A stretch of DNA of 64,000 nucleotides from positions 80,505,024 through 80,569,023 of the forward strand of contig JARZZO010000005.1 of assembly GCA_030544215.1 (NCBI GenBank), written 5' to 3'. This stretch comes from Zantedeschia hybrid cultivar. Taxonomy: Eukaryota > Streptophyta > Magnoliopsida > Alismatales > Araceae. Below, in pieces: positions 21,041-34,079 of the stretch (within the stretch, counting starts at the first letter, position 1; the number at the start of each line of letters is the position of its first letter). The position numbers were made by a program, and so were the translations under genes. Under the pieces are notes generated by a model, which did no database searches, was not told where the DNA came from, and was given only the letters and a program-made list of their open reading frames with translations.

Positions 21041-22797
21041 ACATTCAAATGCCGTCCTCAATCTGGCAAGTACGGTGGTGATGGCTGTCTGCTGGCAAAG
21101 GAGTTCTCTTTCTTTCATCTTTTGTTTCCTTTTAGATTCTCCCGGGTCTATAAACTTATTCTATGATTAATTAAAAATAACGATACCTTTTTTTTGCAAA
21201 AAGCTGCGCTGTTCTTGGCAACATTTACTGGCTGTAATTGGTTGGAGGTAGTGACCTCATTGATGGATAATATATATGGTACACTCCCTCCACACTAATT
21301 GATTACCAAAGTTTTAATTTAAATATAGTTATTTTAAAGAGAATCCACATTACTAAAACCAAACATGCATGCCTAATTATACTTAATCATTTTATGACTG
21401 ACATCTGCATGTGGAATTTAAATAAAAAGTATATGATCGATGTAACCAAACCATGATATGAGAAAGACCGAATTGCGTAGAGAAAATGTAGCCTGATTTG
21501 GTTAATTTTCACAGGAAGCTACCACACGTCATTAAGGCCAAATGGCATAGCGTGGTTGTTGCCGCTGCTTGCAGTAAATTTAGATACCAATTAAGGGCTG
21601 TCTCCCGTTGCACTTGCTCCAAGAGCAAGAATTTGCGAAACAGCTAGAAAGGCCCGATCGAGTTGCCCTCCTTTAATGTAGGAGTATAGATCTTCTTTAT
21701 GCAGGTTTGAACTGAACTCGGTGCGGAGAAGGAAAGGTTTCAAAAAAAGTTATAGAAACACATATTAATAATTGCATGCCACACCCACGCAAGGATACCT
21801 AGACTTTTAAGGATCCTGTTCAATTCATATTAATAATTTTTTTGAGGGCAAACCTCACCCCTTTAGGGGAGAGAAAGAAATCAGAAGCAAGACAAAATAC
21901 AATTATTTATTATATGGACTACAATTACATGTGTCATTATTTTCTCCTGGAAGAATGATGTTGGTTCAATCCCCAATTTAGTGAAACACAGCAGCACAAT
22001 TTAACGTATAATGGTTCAGTCACACGAGACTAATTAATAAAAGGAAGTGTCATCAAAAGAGTTCTTGCATTTCTAAGTGCATGATAGTGTACCTGATTGC
22101 TAATATAGAACAAAAATAAAAAATTTCTGACAAGCTAGAATATCTTTTTATACAAAGTTCCTTCTACCTCTGGCTAAACCTGAGGAGGGGGGTTCCAAGG
22201 TCTATACTCTGACCTAAAAGAGTAGTACAAGTTTGCTAATGAGACTACAATTAAAGAACACCCACACAAAAACGTGAGCCCCCTCCCACCCGCAAAGCAA
22301 TCTAGACATGATGAATTAGAAAAGCCCAAAACTCTCAATCCATGTAACCAAGTTGGGACCAAACAAACATGAACAAGTGAACAGCATGTGCAAGATTAAG
22401 CAAGGAGAGGACCTTGCCCCAACCTATGGATAAATCAAAAAGAGAGATCTCCAACGAAGAATATATATGATATAGCAAAAGCCTTAACCAAGTGCAACTT
22501 CACTAGCACATACAAAGCAGCTTGCCCTAGATAAAGAAAGAAAGATCAGCTGGGCAACAAATCCCTAGTAACCCTTAGTGAACCATGGAAGATGCCAGAA
22601 AAAAATATTTCATAGCCTCATTTCTAAGTACAACATCTTAAAATAGTGAAATATTTTTCTCTTGAGACATTTCACTAATTCTACGTGCTATAGAATCTGT
22701 CACCAAATTGCAGAACTGCAAGATATGATCGTGAGTTCAAAAATATTTGTCATAAAATTGGTTATATTTGTTCTATACGATGTTTCTCAGGTCCAGA

Positions 22798-24299
22798 TGT
22801 AAGGATCTCTCCACATGGGAGTGATCAATGCAGTGGAAATAAAAATAAAGATTAACCCGTTTCTGGTCCGATTCGAAGAACAAAAATCAAATAACACAGT
22901 GAACAAACTTTACCTTACGAGGAATCGAACCTGTGTTCGTGCGGTTTCAATGGTGTAATGCTGCAAGTCTCGCAATCACTCGGCCGCTAGTTGTATCCAC
23001 ACAATCCTCCTTGCAATAGATCTCCCCCAACTCCTCGCTCGGTGTAGCGCTCATGGAGGCCGCCTGTCTCTGTAAAGATCTCCACAATGTGAGGACGAAT
23101 TCCCGATGAACGACAATCAGAGAAGACAGTGAAGCAGAGCTTAGAAAGGGGGGGCCCTGACGTTAGAGACAGAGAGAGGAGAGAGAGAAAGATGGCCAAG
23201 ATAGTCCTGTAGCATGGCCAAGGCTGCCCTCTCAGCGGGTATATATTGAGTCATCCTAACGATTTTCACAAAAATCCTTAACTTAATATTAATTCTATTT
23301 TCGACCCGTCGCTTGAGAATCTTTATGCGTGTGACCTTCTAGACCTAAGTATCAGTCCAATTAATGGCCAAGTAAGCTTAGTAACTCTTTACTGACTTAA
23401 TTAATTAATTAATATTTTTTTATTAATTAATTAATTTATTCGATTAAATTTGTAAACTAAATTCGGTCAGACCTCCGATCATGTTGGGTGTCAAATAACA
23501 AAGTATGATTCCGAAAGGTATTGGAGTTCAACAACCCACTTATGGAACTTTTCTGTCCACAGTTACGTGTAGATATAATCCTTCATTCTCACAATTCTCT
23601 CAAGTTGACTCAGAATATTATGTACTGTCAAACCCTAACCAGTTGACTCACTTGATTCAGATGTCATTATATAATATTAGAAAACTCTTTTACTGATATT
23701 ACATTCACTCTGGCCAGAGACTTCTGCACATCATTCTTAGAGCATTTTCTCTCTAAATACTGAGAGACAATGATCCTAGATTGAACACTTAATTTCCTTC
23801 AAAAGTATTCTACTGTACCTGATCCTTGACTATTTAGAATCCCGTATTTAGAGATCTGTAAATCAAGGTCAAAATAAGGAAGTTACCGACAAGATGTCCT
23901 TGGTGTCTCAGGTCTGAGGATGATCTATGCAATTGCGACAATTGAATCAAACTATTTGACAATTAGATACATATCATCTAACGATCAAGTCAGATCAATT
24001 CAACGAACTCATTCTCCAATGAGCACTTATAAATTTATCTTAGTGTCTCTACACAAGTAACATGAGACTAGTCACCCTCATCATATGAGCCGGAGTAATC
24101 TGTAGTCTCACTGGATATTAATGTCCTTCTCTGATATTCTCTGACTAAGAACAATTAAGAATGTTAGTTTATAAGTGATCATTCTTATAATGTGATCTCA
24201 TCATAATCTGATTATCATTGCACACACTCAATGACTTAATTAATAACTGAACAAAATTATACAATGTCACATTGGCTTGTAGGCCACCTAAGACTAACA
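22798..24299 (-). mobile_element. Solo LTR, 1502 bp
   Basis: The insert begins TGTAAGG and ends CTAACA, and is flanked by ccaga (22793-22797) and tcaga (24300-24304), a 5-bp duplication with one change. Copy A shows the empty site (ggtccagaggcc at 5044-5055), which fixes both ends. There is no internal domain, so it is a solo LTR left by recombination. Read on the minus strand it starts TGTTAGTCTTAGGTGGCC, which resembles long LTRs of the Copia SIRE/Maximus kind. That orientation and family are my guess. Confidence 0.82.
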
Positions 24300-25069
24300 T
24301 CAGAGGCCTTCGTATGACATTCCAATGTCTAGCTTCTTATTATCCTAAAGGAACTTTCAAGTGAGGACCAATCATTTCTTACAAAACAATCTACAGTCAA
24401 GTACTATAAAATAAATAAAATGATGAAATATGATTGCACTTACACTAGCATAATGTTGCATAATGGGAGAGTAACGATCAAGTGCTATGTAAATCTTTTG
24501 AAGAATATTTAGAAGCGCATCCTCTCCACCTAAAAGGTCAACTTGAGGTCCAAAAACAAACTGGTTGGAAAATAAAAGATGCTCTGTACATGCTTATGCA
24601 TGTGTGTGTGCAAGCACGGTTTTGCTTATGTGCATTGTCATCCAATTTTGGTGCCGCTTAGAAAGTGTAACGAAATTCAAGTGGAAGATGGTAAGAGAAC
24701 TATAGAGAGGAAGAGAGGGAGAGAGACACAACATATAAAGATTTATGTAGTTCGGTAAAGTGTCTACGTCTACGGTGCCCAACTCTTTCACCACCAACTT
24801 ATACTAATCTTCTCCAAGAACGTGTACAAGAACATAGTCTTAGAAGGAACCACTAGCCACTGTTTATTGTTTTCTAACCCTATGACAAATTTCTCGAAAT
24901 TATAATATATATAACTCTCCCGAATCAAAGCCTCAAATCGCCCCTGCATCGGACCACATCAGGTTGGACCTGTCTCGGACTCAAAGTATTTGTGAGACAT
25001 CGTACAAGATTGCGCCACGGGAGAACCTCCCTTAACTGTTCCAAACCTGAGACACCTTCTGAATGTGGG

Positions 25070-26985
25070 ACATATTCAAATAGGGCTTGGGTAATTTTTT
25101 TTATTTTTTAGAATTTTTAAAGGTGGGTCCCGACATGCCCTAAACGTCTATATAGGACGCTCTTCGATGGAACGTTCCAAAAAAATCATAAAAATAAAAA
25201 AATCAAGCACTAATGAATAGTTAAAAATGCATTTAATGGGTCAAGATCTGAAAAATAAAAAACTATTATTGGGTTCATCTCATTAAATGCATTTTTAACT
25301 ACTCATTAGAGATTATTTTTTATTTTTTTATTCTTTTAGATCATCCAATTAGAGATCGGCATTTACAGACATATAGGGCGCGCCTCAAGGCCCACCTAAA
25401 AAAGTCGTTGCAGCAAATTGAGTCATCTTGAAATGCAAGATGCTATTGGTTCACATAGACAAGTGTCATATGGGTTGGGCAATTATTTTTTTTTACAAGT
25501 GGCTGATAAGTATTAAATGAGAGTGTATAGTTTTAGACGTGACAAATATACATAGGTATGACAAATGCCTCGTTAGAGCTACCAATGTGTCCCTAAAGTT
25601 TGAAAGTTCGACCCGGCCCAACCTCGATTAAGTGGGCTTGGGTATTAAAATTGAGTTCATTTCATTTTTGAGTTGTGCTTAGATTTTAAGGCCAATCCTT
25701 AAAATGGCCGGACTTGAACTTTGTCAAGTCCAATAAATATTAAATATAAAGAATAATAATAGAATTTATATAATATATGCATGTTCGTATTAACAACATC
25801 ATTCATTTGCACACGCATATCATAAAGATTATTTTATGTCAAGCATGGACATTATGGAATAATGTTTTAGTTATCTTAAATTCAAAAAAAATATCTTTAT
25901 GTGTATTTACTATAGAATGCTAAGCATGTGAGAGTTATCTTATAGAGTTCACATATTTATGACACTTTCAAAATCACTGTACGTACCATTAATCATTATA
26001 ATATTTTAATGTATGTTAATCAATATTTAATCAAAGTGCTATAATAAGTTTTACTTTTATAAAAGATCACGTCTATGTGACCCCTTCAAAATAATCATAT
26101 GCATCATAAATCACTCTATATGTTAGTGTGAGTTAATCAATGTTTGATCAACGTGTTATGGTAAGTTTTGATTCTATATAAGATGCGTTTTTATGTTAAA
26201 TATGAAAGATCAAAATATCAATAATTAATTTGATTTTATTACGTGTGTTATTGAATATGATGATCTTCAAGATCTCATTTTTTAATAGACGAGAGCATTT
26301 ATCATATAGACACTAATTTTTGTTAATATGATAGATTATATATTTTAAATAAAAAATTAATTCTATCGGTATTTAAGTTTGAAGCCTAATCCTTTTATTT
26401 TGGACTTGGGCTAATTTTGGACTTAGTATAGAGAAGTGGGCTTGAACCGGACTTGGACCACTTTTCTTGACGGACTTGAGCTTGGGCTTTGCAAAACTCG
26501 ATCCAAGTCCTGCCTATTGACACGCCTATGTTTTGGGGACGCCACAAGTACTATTTTTCGCTCAACGAAGTATTTTTCATGCCTAAAAAATATTTTATCA
26601 TCTTTATACATATATGTACAAACTTTTGAGTATGACAAATACTTTACAAGCATGATAAATACTTTGTAGGTTTTGTCACGTCTATGAAATGTTTGTTACA
26701 TCTAAAACGTATTGTCATCCTTACTCATGTGTGTTCAGATTTATAGGTATGACAAATATTTTTTAGTTGTGATAAATGTGATGTGTCATACCCACAAAAC
26801 ATTTGCCACGCCTGTACATTTATCACGTCCAAAGCTCTGCATCAGTATTCAATAGTTGTCAGACACTTGTAAAAAGGTTACCCAACCTATATTACACATG
26901 TTTATATAGGCTGATAGCATCTTGCACTGCAAGATGACAAAGCATACTGGAATAATGTCTGCTTTGTAGCAAGCATTACACTACT
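25070..26985. mobile_element. Foldback elements with nested hAT-like MITE (copy B)
   Basis: Duplicated counterparts of 5560-7510 in copy A: a palindromic MITE (about 25070-25400), then the GACAAATATTT foldback element (about 25415-26985) with the nested hAT-like MITE (from about 25575). All are present in both copies, so they predate the duplication. No coding frame. Confidence 0.6.
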
Positions 26986-29042
26986 AGGGATTGGAATTAT
27001 GAAAGATACATGAATTTGAAGCATCAAGGATCTTATATGAATGTAGTTTTGTGGTAGGTTTATTTTTTTGTTGTAGTTTATTAATTTTTTAAAAAAATAA
27101 ACTTTATTCTATTCATAGTACCATCAAAATCTTAAGAGTACTATATTTAGTGTGAGACTTGTAGCACTGACAGTTGGTCCTATATCGGCTGCCAATTTTT
27201 TTAAATTATGTTTTTGAAATTTTTTAGGAAGACCCCATTATACTTTGTGTCCTAAGACTGATTGTTGATCAGATTGAGACTCAATTTTTGATTTTTTTAA
27301 GTTTTTTTTATCGTTAGATCTGTATAGACATGTAAATCGGATTGGGCCTGCCTTTTTTTTTTACTTTTTTTTGAAAAAACAGTGATATTCGACCAAGAAA
27401 ACAAAGTGATCTCTAAAGTTCATTGCTATATAAAGATTTTCATATTTCATACGAGCAATCTTTAGATGTACGACTAATCTCATTTTCGAGGTGTTTTTTT
27501 ACCATGAACATCACTGACAACGATGTATATATATGCTGTTGAAGTTTGATACATAAAGATATTATTGATAAGATGCTATACATGTATGCTTCCCCTTCCC
27601 TCCTACCGTAAAAGAACTGTTATTTGGAATCTAAATTGTTAAACATTCTAAAAATTTGAAAGCTATGTACATATAAAAAATCATTTATTTCTAATATCTG
27701 AAAAACATAAATTAGGTGATTCTATATATGACACTATATTTAGACCATCTAATTTGTACATCCTTAATGTGTATGCAGGAAATAATCATCGGATGCATCT
27801 GATTTTCAGATCATAAGTAACTTTTTAGTAGTTGATAAGATTTAATAGTTTGTATTTGAAATTAGAATTCGTTTTAACATATTTTTAGAATGTGTGGTAT
27901 CATTCTTAATTTGTGACTAGCGACATGGGAACTCTCTCTCTCTCTCTCTTTTTCTCTCTCTTTCTCTCTCTCTCTCTCTATATATATATATACACACTCC
28001 CAATAATCTAAGAGCAAGTTAATCATTTTTCCTATAGATCAAACGCGCGAAATGGCATCCTTGTTAGACATAGGAATATAGAGACAGTAAAACCATATCA
28101 GCTTTTAGAGAACTCCATTTTCTGTTCTGTTCATGGGATGCTAATTAAGAAAATGGATTGGGGACATCTCCAAGAAAATGTGGTTGAGGTTGTTCTCGCA
28201 TGTAAGGTAAGGACAAAAATAGAAAACAAATACTGAATACTAGTATACTTCAAAAATGGAACCTGATAGCAAATCCTCAGTGAAGCCCTCAAATTCTATA
28301 TACTAGATCGGTTCTGCCTCTCGATCTCTATTATATATGTGAAATTCAGGATTAATGACAGACCATCCTCAAAGATTTTGTTCGTCGATAATTCCATTCT
28401 GTACGTGAAGAATTCAAGAGGATTATTAGTTTATGACACTCCGTATATATATATATATATATATATCATAAGATTCACATGAAAATTATTTTTAACACCA
28501 AAATGCTTATGCATGCTGGTGACTTCTCCCTTCTAATTAACCTCGAACAGTCTTGCTAAAGATTTTAATCGGTTTCCACCCGTAGGAAAAACTGTATTTA
28601 TATATCAATACAAACGCTTTCTAGTTCTTTTTTGCATTTTAGCTAAGAGTACAACTACGTTTTTTGGTCAATTGAAAGGGAGAATAGAACTTAATTAATT
28701 AACTAATGACTCCGAAAGTTCCACCTCTCAAGCTGAATTGAAGTCCTTCCTAACCAGAGCTGAAATTGTTTGACCTAGCTAGCTAGGTAGGAAGAAATTG
28801 ACCAAAAAATATGCGCAGGAAGCAAAGATATCAATTATTTCGTTTGTTTTTTTTTTTTTTTTGATCAGATTATTTCGTTGGTCTAGCTAGCTTTATGCAT
28901 ACACATTTGATATTTCCACACAGAAGACACCGTAAACATATATATTATTCCACACGCTATGTAGCAAGATGTGATCTAGAGATAACCATGCATCCCAGTA
29001 CGTGCATGGGCGTGAAGCAGTAGCACACTTTCTGGTTACAGT
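26986..29042. other. Duplicated AT-rich flank, copy B
   Basis: No gene. It matches copy A 7511-9014 and 16863-17342. It includes a long CT-rich microsatellite (27936-27978) and the TA microsatellite (28445-28466) that is the unoccupied target of the LTR retrotransposon found in copy A. Confidence 0.65.
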
Positions 29043-30494
29043 CTAGAATCCACCTCCACCCCCTCCACCTCCACCAAACCCTCCACCACCGCCCCCGAAG
29101 CCTCCACCAGCTCCACGGCCATGGCCGTAGCCACCGCCCGCACCACCGCTTCCGAAGCCTCCGCCAGCTCCGCCACCATGGCCAAACCCGCCTCCTGCAC
29201 CACCACCTCCAAAACCTCCGCCTCCACCCTTCCCCCCACCGAAGCCGCCGCCAGCTCCGCTTCCACCACCACCGAGCCCTCCACCAGATCCACCACCTAT
29301 TCCACCGCCTCCTCCATATCCTCCACCAGCACCACCACCGATCCCTCCACCACCGCCCTTCCCTCCTCCAAAGCCGCCACCAGCGCCCCCTCCGCTACCG
29401 ATCCCACCACCTCCTCCAGCTCCACCGCCTATGCCTCCACCGCCACCTTTTCCACCTCCAAAACCGCCACCAGCTCCGCCTCCATTTCCGACTCCACCAC
29501 CTGTTCCTCCACCAGCACCACCTCCACCGCCAGCTCCACCACCTATTCCTCCCCCAGTACCGCCTCCACCGCCGGCTCCACCACCTATTCCTCCACCGAC
29601 ACCACCTCCACCGCCAGCACCGCCACCCACTCCTCCGCCAGCACCTCCTCCACTGCCAGCTCCGCCGCCTATTTCTCCACCGGCACCACCTCCACCGCCG
29701 GCTCCGCCACCTATTCCTCCCCCAGCACCGCCTCCACTGCCAGCTCCGCCACCTATTCCTCCGCCGGCACCGCCTCCACTACCTACTCCTCCACCGGCAC
29801 CACCACCACCTCCGGCTCCACCACCCCCTTTGCCTCCTCCAAAACCACCACCAGCACCACCTCCGCCACCACCTATTCCCCCGCCTCCGCCTTTGCCTCC
29901 TCCAAAACCACCACCTCCGCCAGCACCGCCTCCGGAACCGCCACCAAGACCTCCTCCACCTCCTTTGCCCCCACCAAATCCTCCACTGGAACCTCCGCCT
30001 AGCCCTCCGCCGCCACCTTTCCCACCTCCAAAACCACCGCCGCCAGCGCCCCCACCACCTCCACTGCCTCCACCATAACCACCGCCGCCAGCGCCCCCAC
30101 CACCTCCACTGCCTCCACCAAAATCCCCGCCGCCAGCGCCCCCACCATGACCAAATCCTCCGCCAGCCCCTCCCCCAGAACCTCCTCCATGTCCAAACCC
30201 GCCACCAGCTCCACCTCCCAAACCTACACCACCACCGCCCCCACCTCCGAGGCCCCCACCACCACCTCCACCTAGTCCACCGCCACTACCAACACCAAAA
30301 CCGCCACCCTTCCCAAACCCTCCTCCAACACCAGATCCGCCGCCACCACCTCCACCAAAGCCCCCGCCGCCTCCACTGCCACCTCCCAGAAACACATCCT
30401 CCTCTAGACGCCGGCCGTCAGCGATGCCGACGATCAGCACGGACGCCACCAGCATCACACTCAACAGCACCAGAGGCTTCACCATCTTCCCCAT
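29043..30494 (-). CDS. Secreted glycine-rich cell-wall-type protein, copy B
   Basis: One exon, 483 residues, paralog of 17343-18668. The signal peptide (MGKMVKPLVLLSVMLVASVL, then IVGIADG) differs from copy A at a few residues. GRRLEED follows, then glycine-rich repeats to a GGGGF end. Relative to copy A it has extra blocks such as GGSGGGGGAGGGG and GFGVGSGGG, while some GGI units differ. The C-terminal third is nearly identical to copy A. A TATA box lies 85 bp upstream. The same promoter-proximal block in both copies suggests similar expression. Function is inferred from composition and the signal peptide only. Confidence 0.88.
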   Translation of the reverse strand: MGKMVKPLVLLSVMLVASVLIVGIADGRRLEEDVFLGGGSGGGGGFGGGGGGGSGVGGGFGKGGGFGVGSGGGLGGGGGGGLGGGGGGGVGLGGGAGGGFGHGGGSGGGAGGGFGHGGGAGGGDFGGGSGGGGGAGGGGYGGGSGGGGGAGGGGFGGGKGGGGGLGGGSSGGFGGGKGGGGGLGGGSGGGAGGGGGFGGGKGGGGGIGGGGGGAGGGFGGGKGGGGAGGGGGAGGGVGSGGGAGGGIGGGAGSGGGAGGGIGGGAGGGGGAGGEIGGGAGSGGGAGGGVGGGAGGGGGVGGGIGGGAGGGGGTGGGIGGGAGGGGGAGGGTGGGVGNGGGAGGGFGGGKGGGGGIGGGAGGGGGIGSGGGAGGGFGGGKGGGGGIGGGAGGGYGGGGGIGGGSGGGLGGGGSGAGGGFGGGKGGGGGFGGGGAGGGFGHGGGAGGGFGSGGAGGGYGHGRGAGGGFGGGGGGFGGGGGGGGGF

Positions 30495-30578
30495 CCTAAT
30501 TTACGCAGGAGAAGAAGAGATCCAAGGAAAATGGAAAGAGCTGCTTGTGTGGTGGTGGAGTGTTGGACGAGTGTGGCC

Positions 30579-30586
30579 TATTTATA
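30579..30586 (-). promoter_or_regulatory. TATA box of glycine-rich gene B
   Basis: TATAAATA on the minus strand, 85 bp before the start codon. The surrounding block is conserved with copy A. Confidence 0.8.
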
Positions 30587-31990
30587 GAATTCTAGGCAAA
30601 TACTTGGACTTGGATCTCACGTAGGAACCCACCTGCGGGCTATACCACTGCACTACTCTCTCTCTCTCTCCTTGTCTGTGGATCCTTCCAGATGGAGTTC
30701 GTCTGCGCCATAGCCATGCCTAGCCTATAAGAGGACGCCACAACCCCTACATAGCGACGTTACGATAGTAACGTACGACTGCCGACACGACCCTACTCGA
30801 ACCCTTTCTTTCCAGAGTCTCTCACGCGCTCAACACAAAATTTTCTAACTCTTCAAACTTGAACGTGGGTAACAAATTTAAAATAAGAACTAACTAAGAG
30901 TAAAATTAGAGTAGACTAATAATTAAATTAGAGTAGATTATCTTAGTGCAAGGAAGACAGGAGTCTCACGGTAATTAATCATGAGAGATCATATGTGAAT
31001 GGCGTGGGTCTCAACAATAAGATGCAGCTAACCTTCCTCCGCCCTTTTTGTGGAACGTGATTTTTCAGACCTTTTCTTTGAATTTTTGTATGTCTTTTAC
31101 GTATGAGACAGGAGATGTATTTGTTTTTTTTTTTCATTTTTCATAGATAAATGACTTATTTATCTTCCTTTGTGTACACCTAAGGACACAAAAAGACCCA
31201 AGAAAAGATATTCATAAGATAGCCTTCCCCCTTATCCTACCCCCCATTCTCCCTTTCTCTCTCCTACCAAGAATAAGATCTTTTGAATCTTGTTTTTAGG
31301 ACTTTTGTGTACTTCTAGACACTTTTAGAGATGAGATGTACTTTGTATACTCCTATCTTTTCATAAGAAAATGGCATGTTAACCGTCTACCTCATACATC
31401 TTGGGACACAAAAGATTTAGAAAAAGAGCTCCAGAAGATCCCGTATGCTTCCACCACATGTAAAGAAGAACGAGAGATGGATCATAACTGTAGTTAAATG
31501 AATCGACATCCCACGATTGATGATTGTGGAGTCTGTATGCTTCCACCGCGAGCACCGCCACCTATCCCTCCATCTCAGTACTATTAGACTCCGATCTAAT
31601 AAATTTGTATTGAGAAGATCTTCTCTCAAATAGAACGGGCATGTGAGGACAGCAGTTTATGTATGGCCGAGAAGAACATGAAAGTCCACAACATCTGACG
31701 TCCTTGGGGACTCTGTTGCCTGCCGGTGCCGAATTGCCTCATAAATGCCTTTATCCTTGTCTTTCCAACTACCCAACTATGAATTCTTATCTCCTGCTGT
31801 TTACTCCCATATATCTACCTACTTGCATGGATACATAGGACTCTTGTGTAAACGGGCACACTCAGTTTCCATGACGAGCTGTACCACACAATCTCTCTGC
31901 ATGAAATCACTGTCCGACTCCGACTGCTTAAGAATAAAAGCATTTGTCGGTGATCCAGATTGAGCGTTGGATCTTATCCCATTAATCTTG

Positions 31991-32032
<42 letters not shown>

Positions 32033-32666
32033 TTCAGTCAAGCAGAGCCCGTGACTAATCATGGTAAAGATCTGGCATGAATAGTTCCTTAACCTGTTTA
32101 ACCTTACAACAATCGTCCACCACAGGGTGCATGGTTGAGATGCAGCATCATCTATATATTTAAGTTACAAGTGTGGGTAAATGAAAGGTACGTGCATGGG
32201 CACGTGCCGTGAGGTTATGTTTTACGTGTGCTTTCGTTAGGTAGAAGTGTAACTCTTGTGGTTGACCAGGTGATCAAGTGAGAAAAATAAAAAGGGCTAG
32301 CTACGACAAACACAAATTTAATTTTGAAAAAGCTAATTTGTTTGGGTGGTAGAAGAGATTTGTTTTGTCAATTTGCAATCGAAATCACCAGCTAAAAGAA
32401 GGATACCTTGCCTTTCAAATTAAGCCCGTGCCTGGCTAGGGACGTGAGGACATTCAACAACCAAGGGTAGAATGCATGTTAAAGGAAAGAAAGAACTGTG
32501 GACTGTGACGCTTAATTCATGACCTTGGTTTAAAAGATCCATTCAGAGCCATGAACGTTTAGGGTTAGGGGCATGCAGCATGTACAGAAGTTGGAAGGAA
32601 ATATTGCTTACTGGTGGCTTAGAAAATCCTTGGATTGATCTGTTGTGGTGACTAAATTCCTTAATC
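30587..32666. other. Upstream flank of glycine-rich gene B
   Basis: No gene. It aligns with copy A 18758-20864. It holds an AT microsatellite (about 31987-32029, much longer than in copy A) and the remnant MITE arm at 31573-31632. Confidence 0.6.
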
Positions 32667-32678
32667 TAACAGGTTCAA

Positions 32679-33026
32679 TTAAAGGCTGGGCTTAGAATTC
32701 AAAATTACAACATCTTGATTGTGGGGGATTCAAAGAACTGGATAGATATGGTGAATGATAAGCTTCATGTTTGTAGACTATTGCATTCAAGCCATCACCT
32801 TGTTGAAGCACCAAGTCAAGAACCTGCAACTGCAGCATGGATTCAGAAAAATCAATCAGGTAGCAATTTGTCTAGCCATATATGCCAGGACCAGCAAGTC
32901 TTCAGAGCACTGGTCAGACAATTTCCCCAAGGAACTGGAAGATCTCTCTAAGCGGGACAGGGGTCTGGACTGCCATCCTAGGAACTAACCCTGTTTAGTT
33001 CCCTTTTTGGAACCAAGAAAAATAAG
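32679..33026 (+). mobile_element. LINE 3' fragment (RNase H), copy B only
   Basis: Flanked by the identical 12-mer taacaggttcaa (32667-32678 and 33027-33038), a LINE-type target duplication. Two plus-strand frames together read like a decayed RNase H domain ('FVDYCIQAITLLKHQVKNL', 'RKINQVAICLAIYARTS'). It ends in an A-rich tail 'accaagaaaaataag'. Copy A lacks it. Confidence 0.7.
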
Positions 33027-33514
33027 TAACAGGTTCAAATGCCATCCTCAATCTGGTAATTTTGGCGGTGATGGCAAACAAGCTCTCTTTCTTTTATTTT
33101 TTTTGTTTCCTTTTAGACTCTTAAGGGTCTATAACCTTATTCTATAATTAATTAAAAATTTATACTATTCTTTTCTTTTTGTAAAAGTTGGGCTGTTCTA
33201 GCAATATTTATTGACTGTAATTGGTTGGAGACAGTGACCGCACCGATGGTTATATGGTACAGGCGCTACCACACTAATTGATTACCCTAGTTTTACTTTA
33301 AAGAGATCCACATTCATCACTAATACCAAACATGCATGCTTAATTATACTCGGTCATGCATTTTTATGACTGAGTTCTGCATGTGGAAATTAAATAAAAG
33401 CTATATGGTGTAGTAAAACCGTGACGTGAGAAAGACCGAATTGCATAGCGAAAATGTAACCTGATTTGGTTAATTTTCACGGGAAGTTACCCACACGTCT
33501 TAAGTATTCAAAAA

Positions 33515-33659
33515 GAGCAGAACTTGCTGCACACCCACACGCTGGTGTGCACACGTAATGCACGCTGATAGGCCAGCGCGTGCGGACCCCACACACATTG
33601 GCCTATCAGTGTGCAATGTGCGCGCAAACCAACGTGCGGAGGTGCACTGAGTATTGCCC
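33515..33659. mobile_element. Short Mutator-like MITE
   Basis: 145 bp flanked by the identical 9-mer attcaaaaa (33506-33514 and 33660-33668). The ends gagcagaacttgctgcac and (complement) gggcaatactcagtgcac are imperfect inverted repeats. GC-rich and partly self-complementary. Absent from copy A. Confidence 0.68.
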
Positions 33660-34079
33660 ATTCAAAAATTAAGGATGATCACTTGAGATCAGGTCGAACT
33701 CTCATCGGTCCATGATTTTCAATGGATGGGTAATACAATTATAAGTTAATAAAAATACTTAACATATAGTTAAAAGATAATCTACGTTGTATATATGAAT
33801 TCAATTATCTTTTCTAACATACTTGATGATTTGACCTAAATTACAGGGATCCAACTAAATACAACTTAATTATTATAATTTTGATTTAGTTATAAAAGAG
33901 ACAGTGTAGTGCCATGAGACTTATTATTGTTCAGTCTAATCAGAGTTAATCGTATGCAATCCTACTTATTTTTTGCAAAAAAAAAATGTCTATGGCATGT
34001 TAGAATAGTCTTACATCAGAAAAATGATAAAAAAATAATAATATTTAAATACACGGTGCCTACTCTACTCAAACTCTTA

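Larger units (their letters stand above)
3895..21700. repeat. Copy A of a ~10 kb tandem segmental duplication
   Basis: Sequence from about 3895 onward matches copy B from about 21770 in the same order and orientation. Shared landmarks include 'caaggatacctagactttt' at 3925 and 21793, a pair of foldback elements, the TA-rich microsatellite, the glycine-rich protein gene and its upstream flank. The copy includes the 7848-bp LTR retrotransposon, which copy B lacks. Without it the unit is about 10 kb. Boundaries are by eye, to within about 50 bp. Confidence 0.88.
18758..21700. other. Upstream flank of glycine-rich gene A
   Basis: No gene seen. Most of it aligns with 30587-34905 in copy B. It contains a CT microsatellite (about 18826-18843), two MITEs and a GCATGCA tandem repeat, each listed separately. 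Confidence 0.6.
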
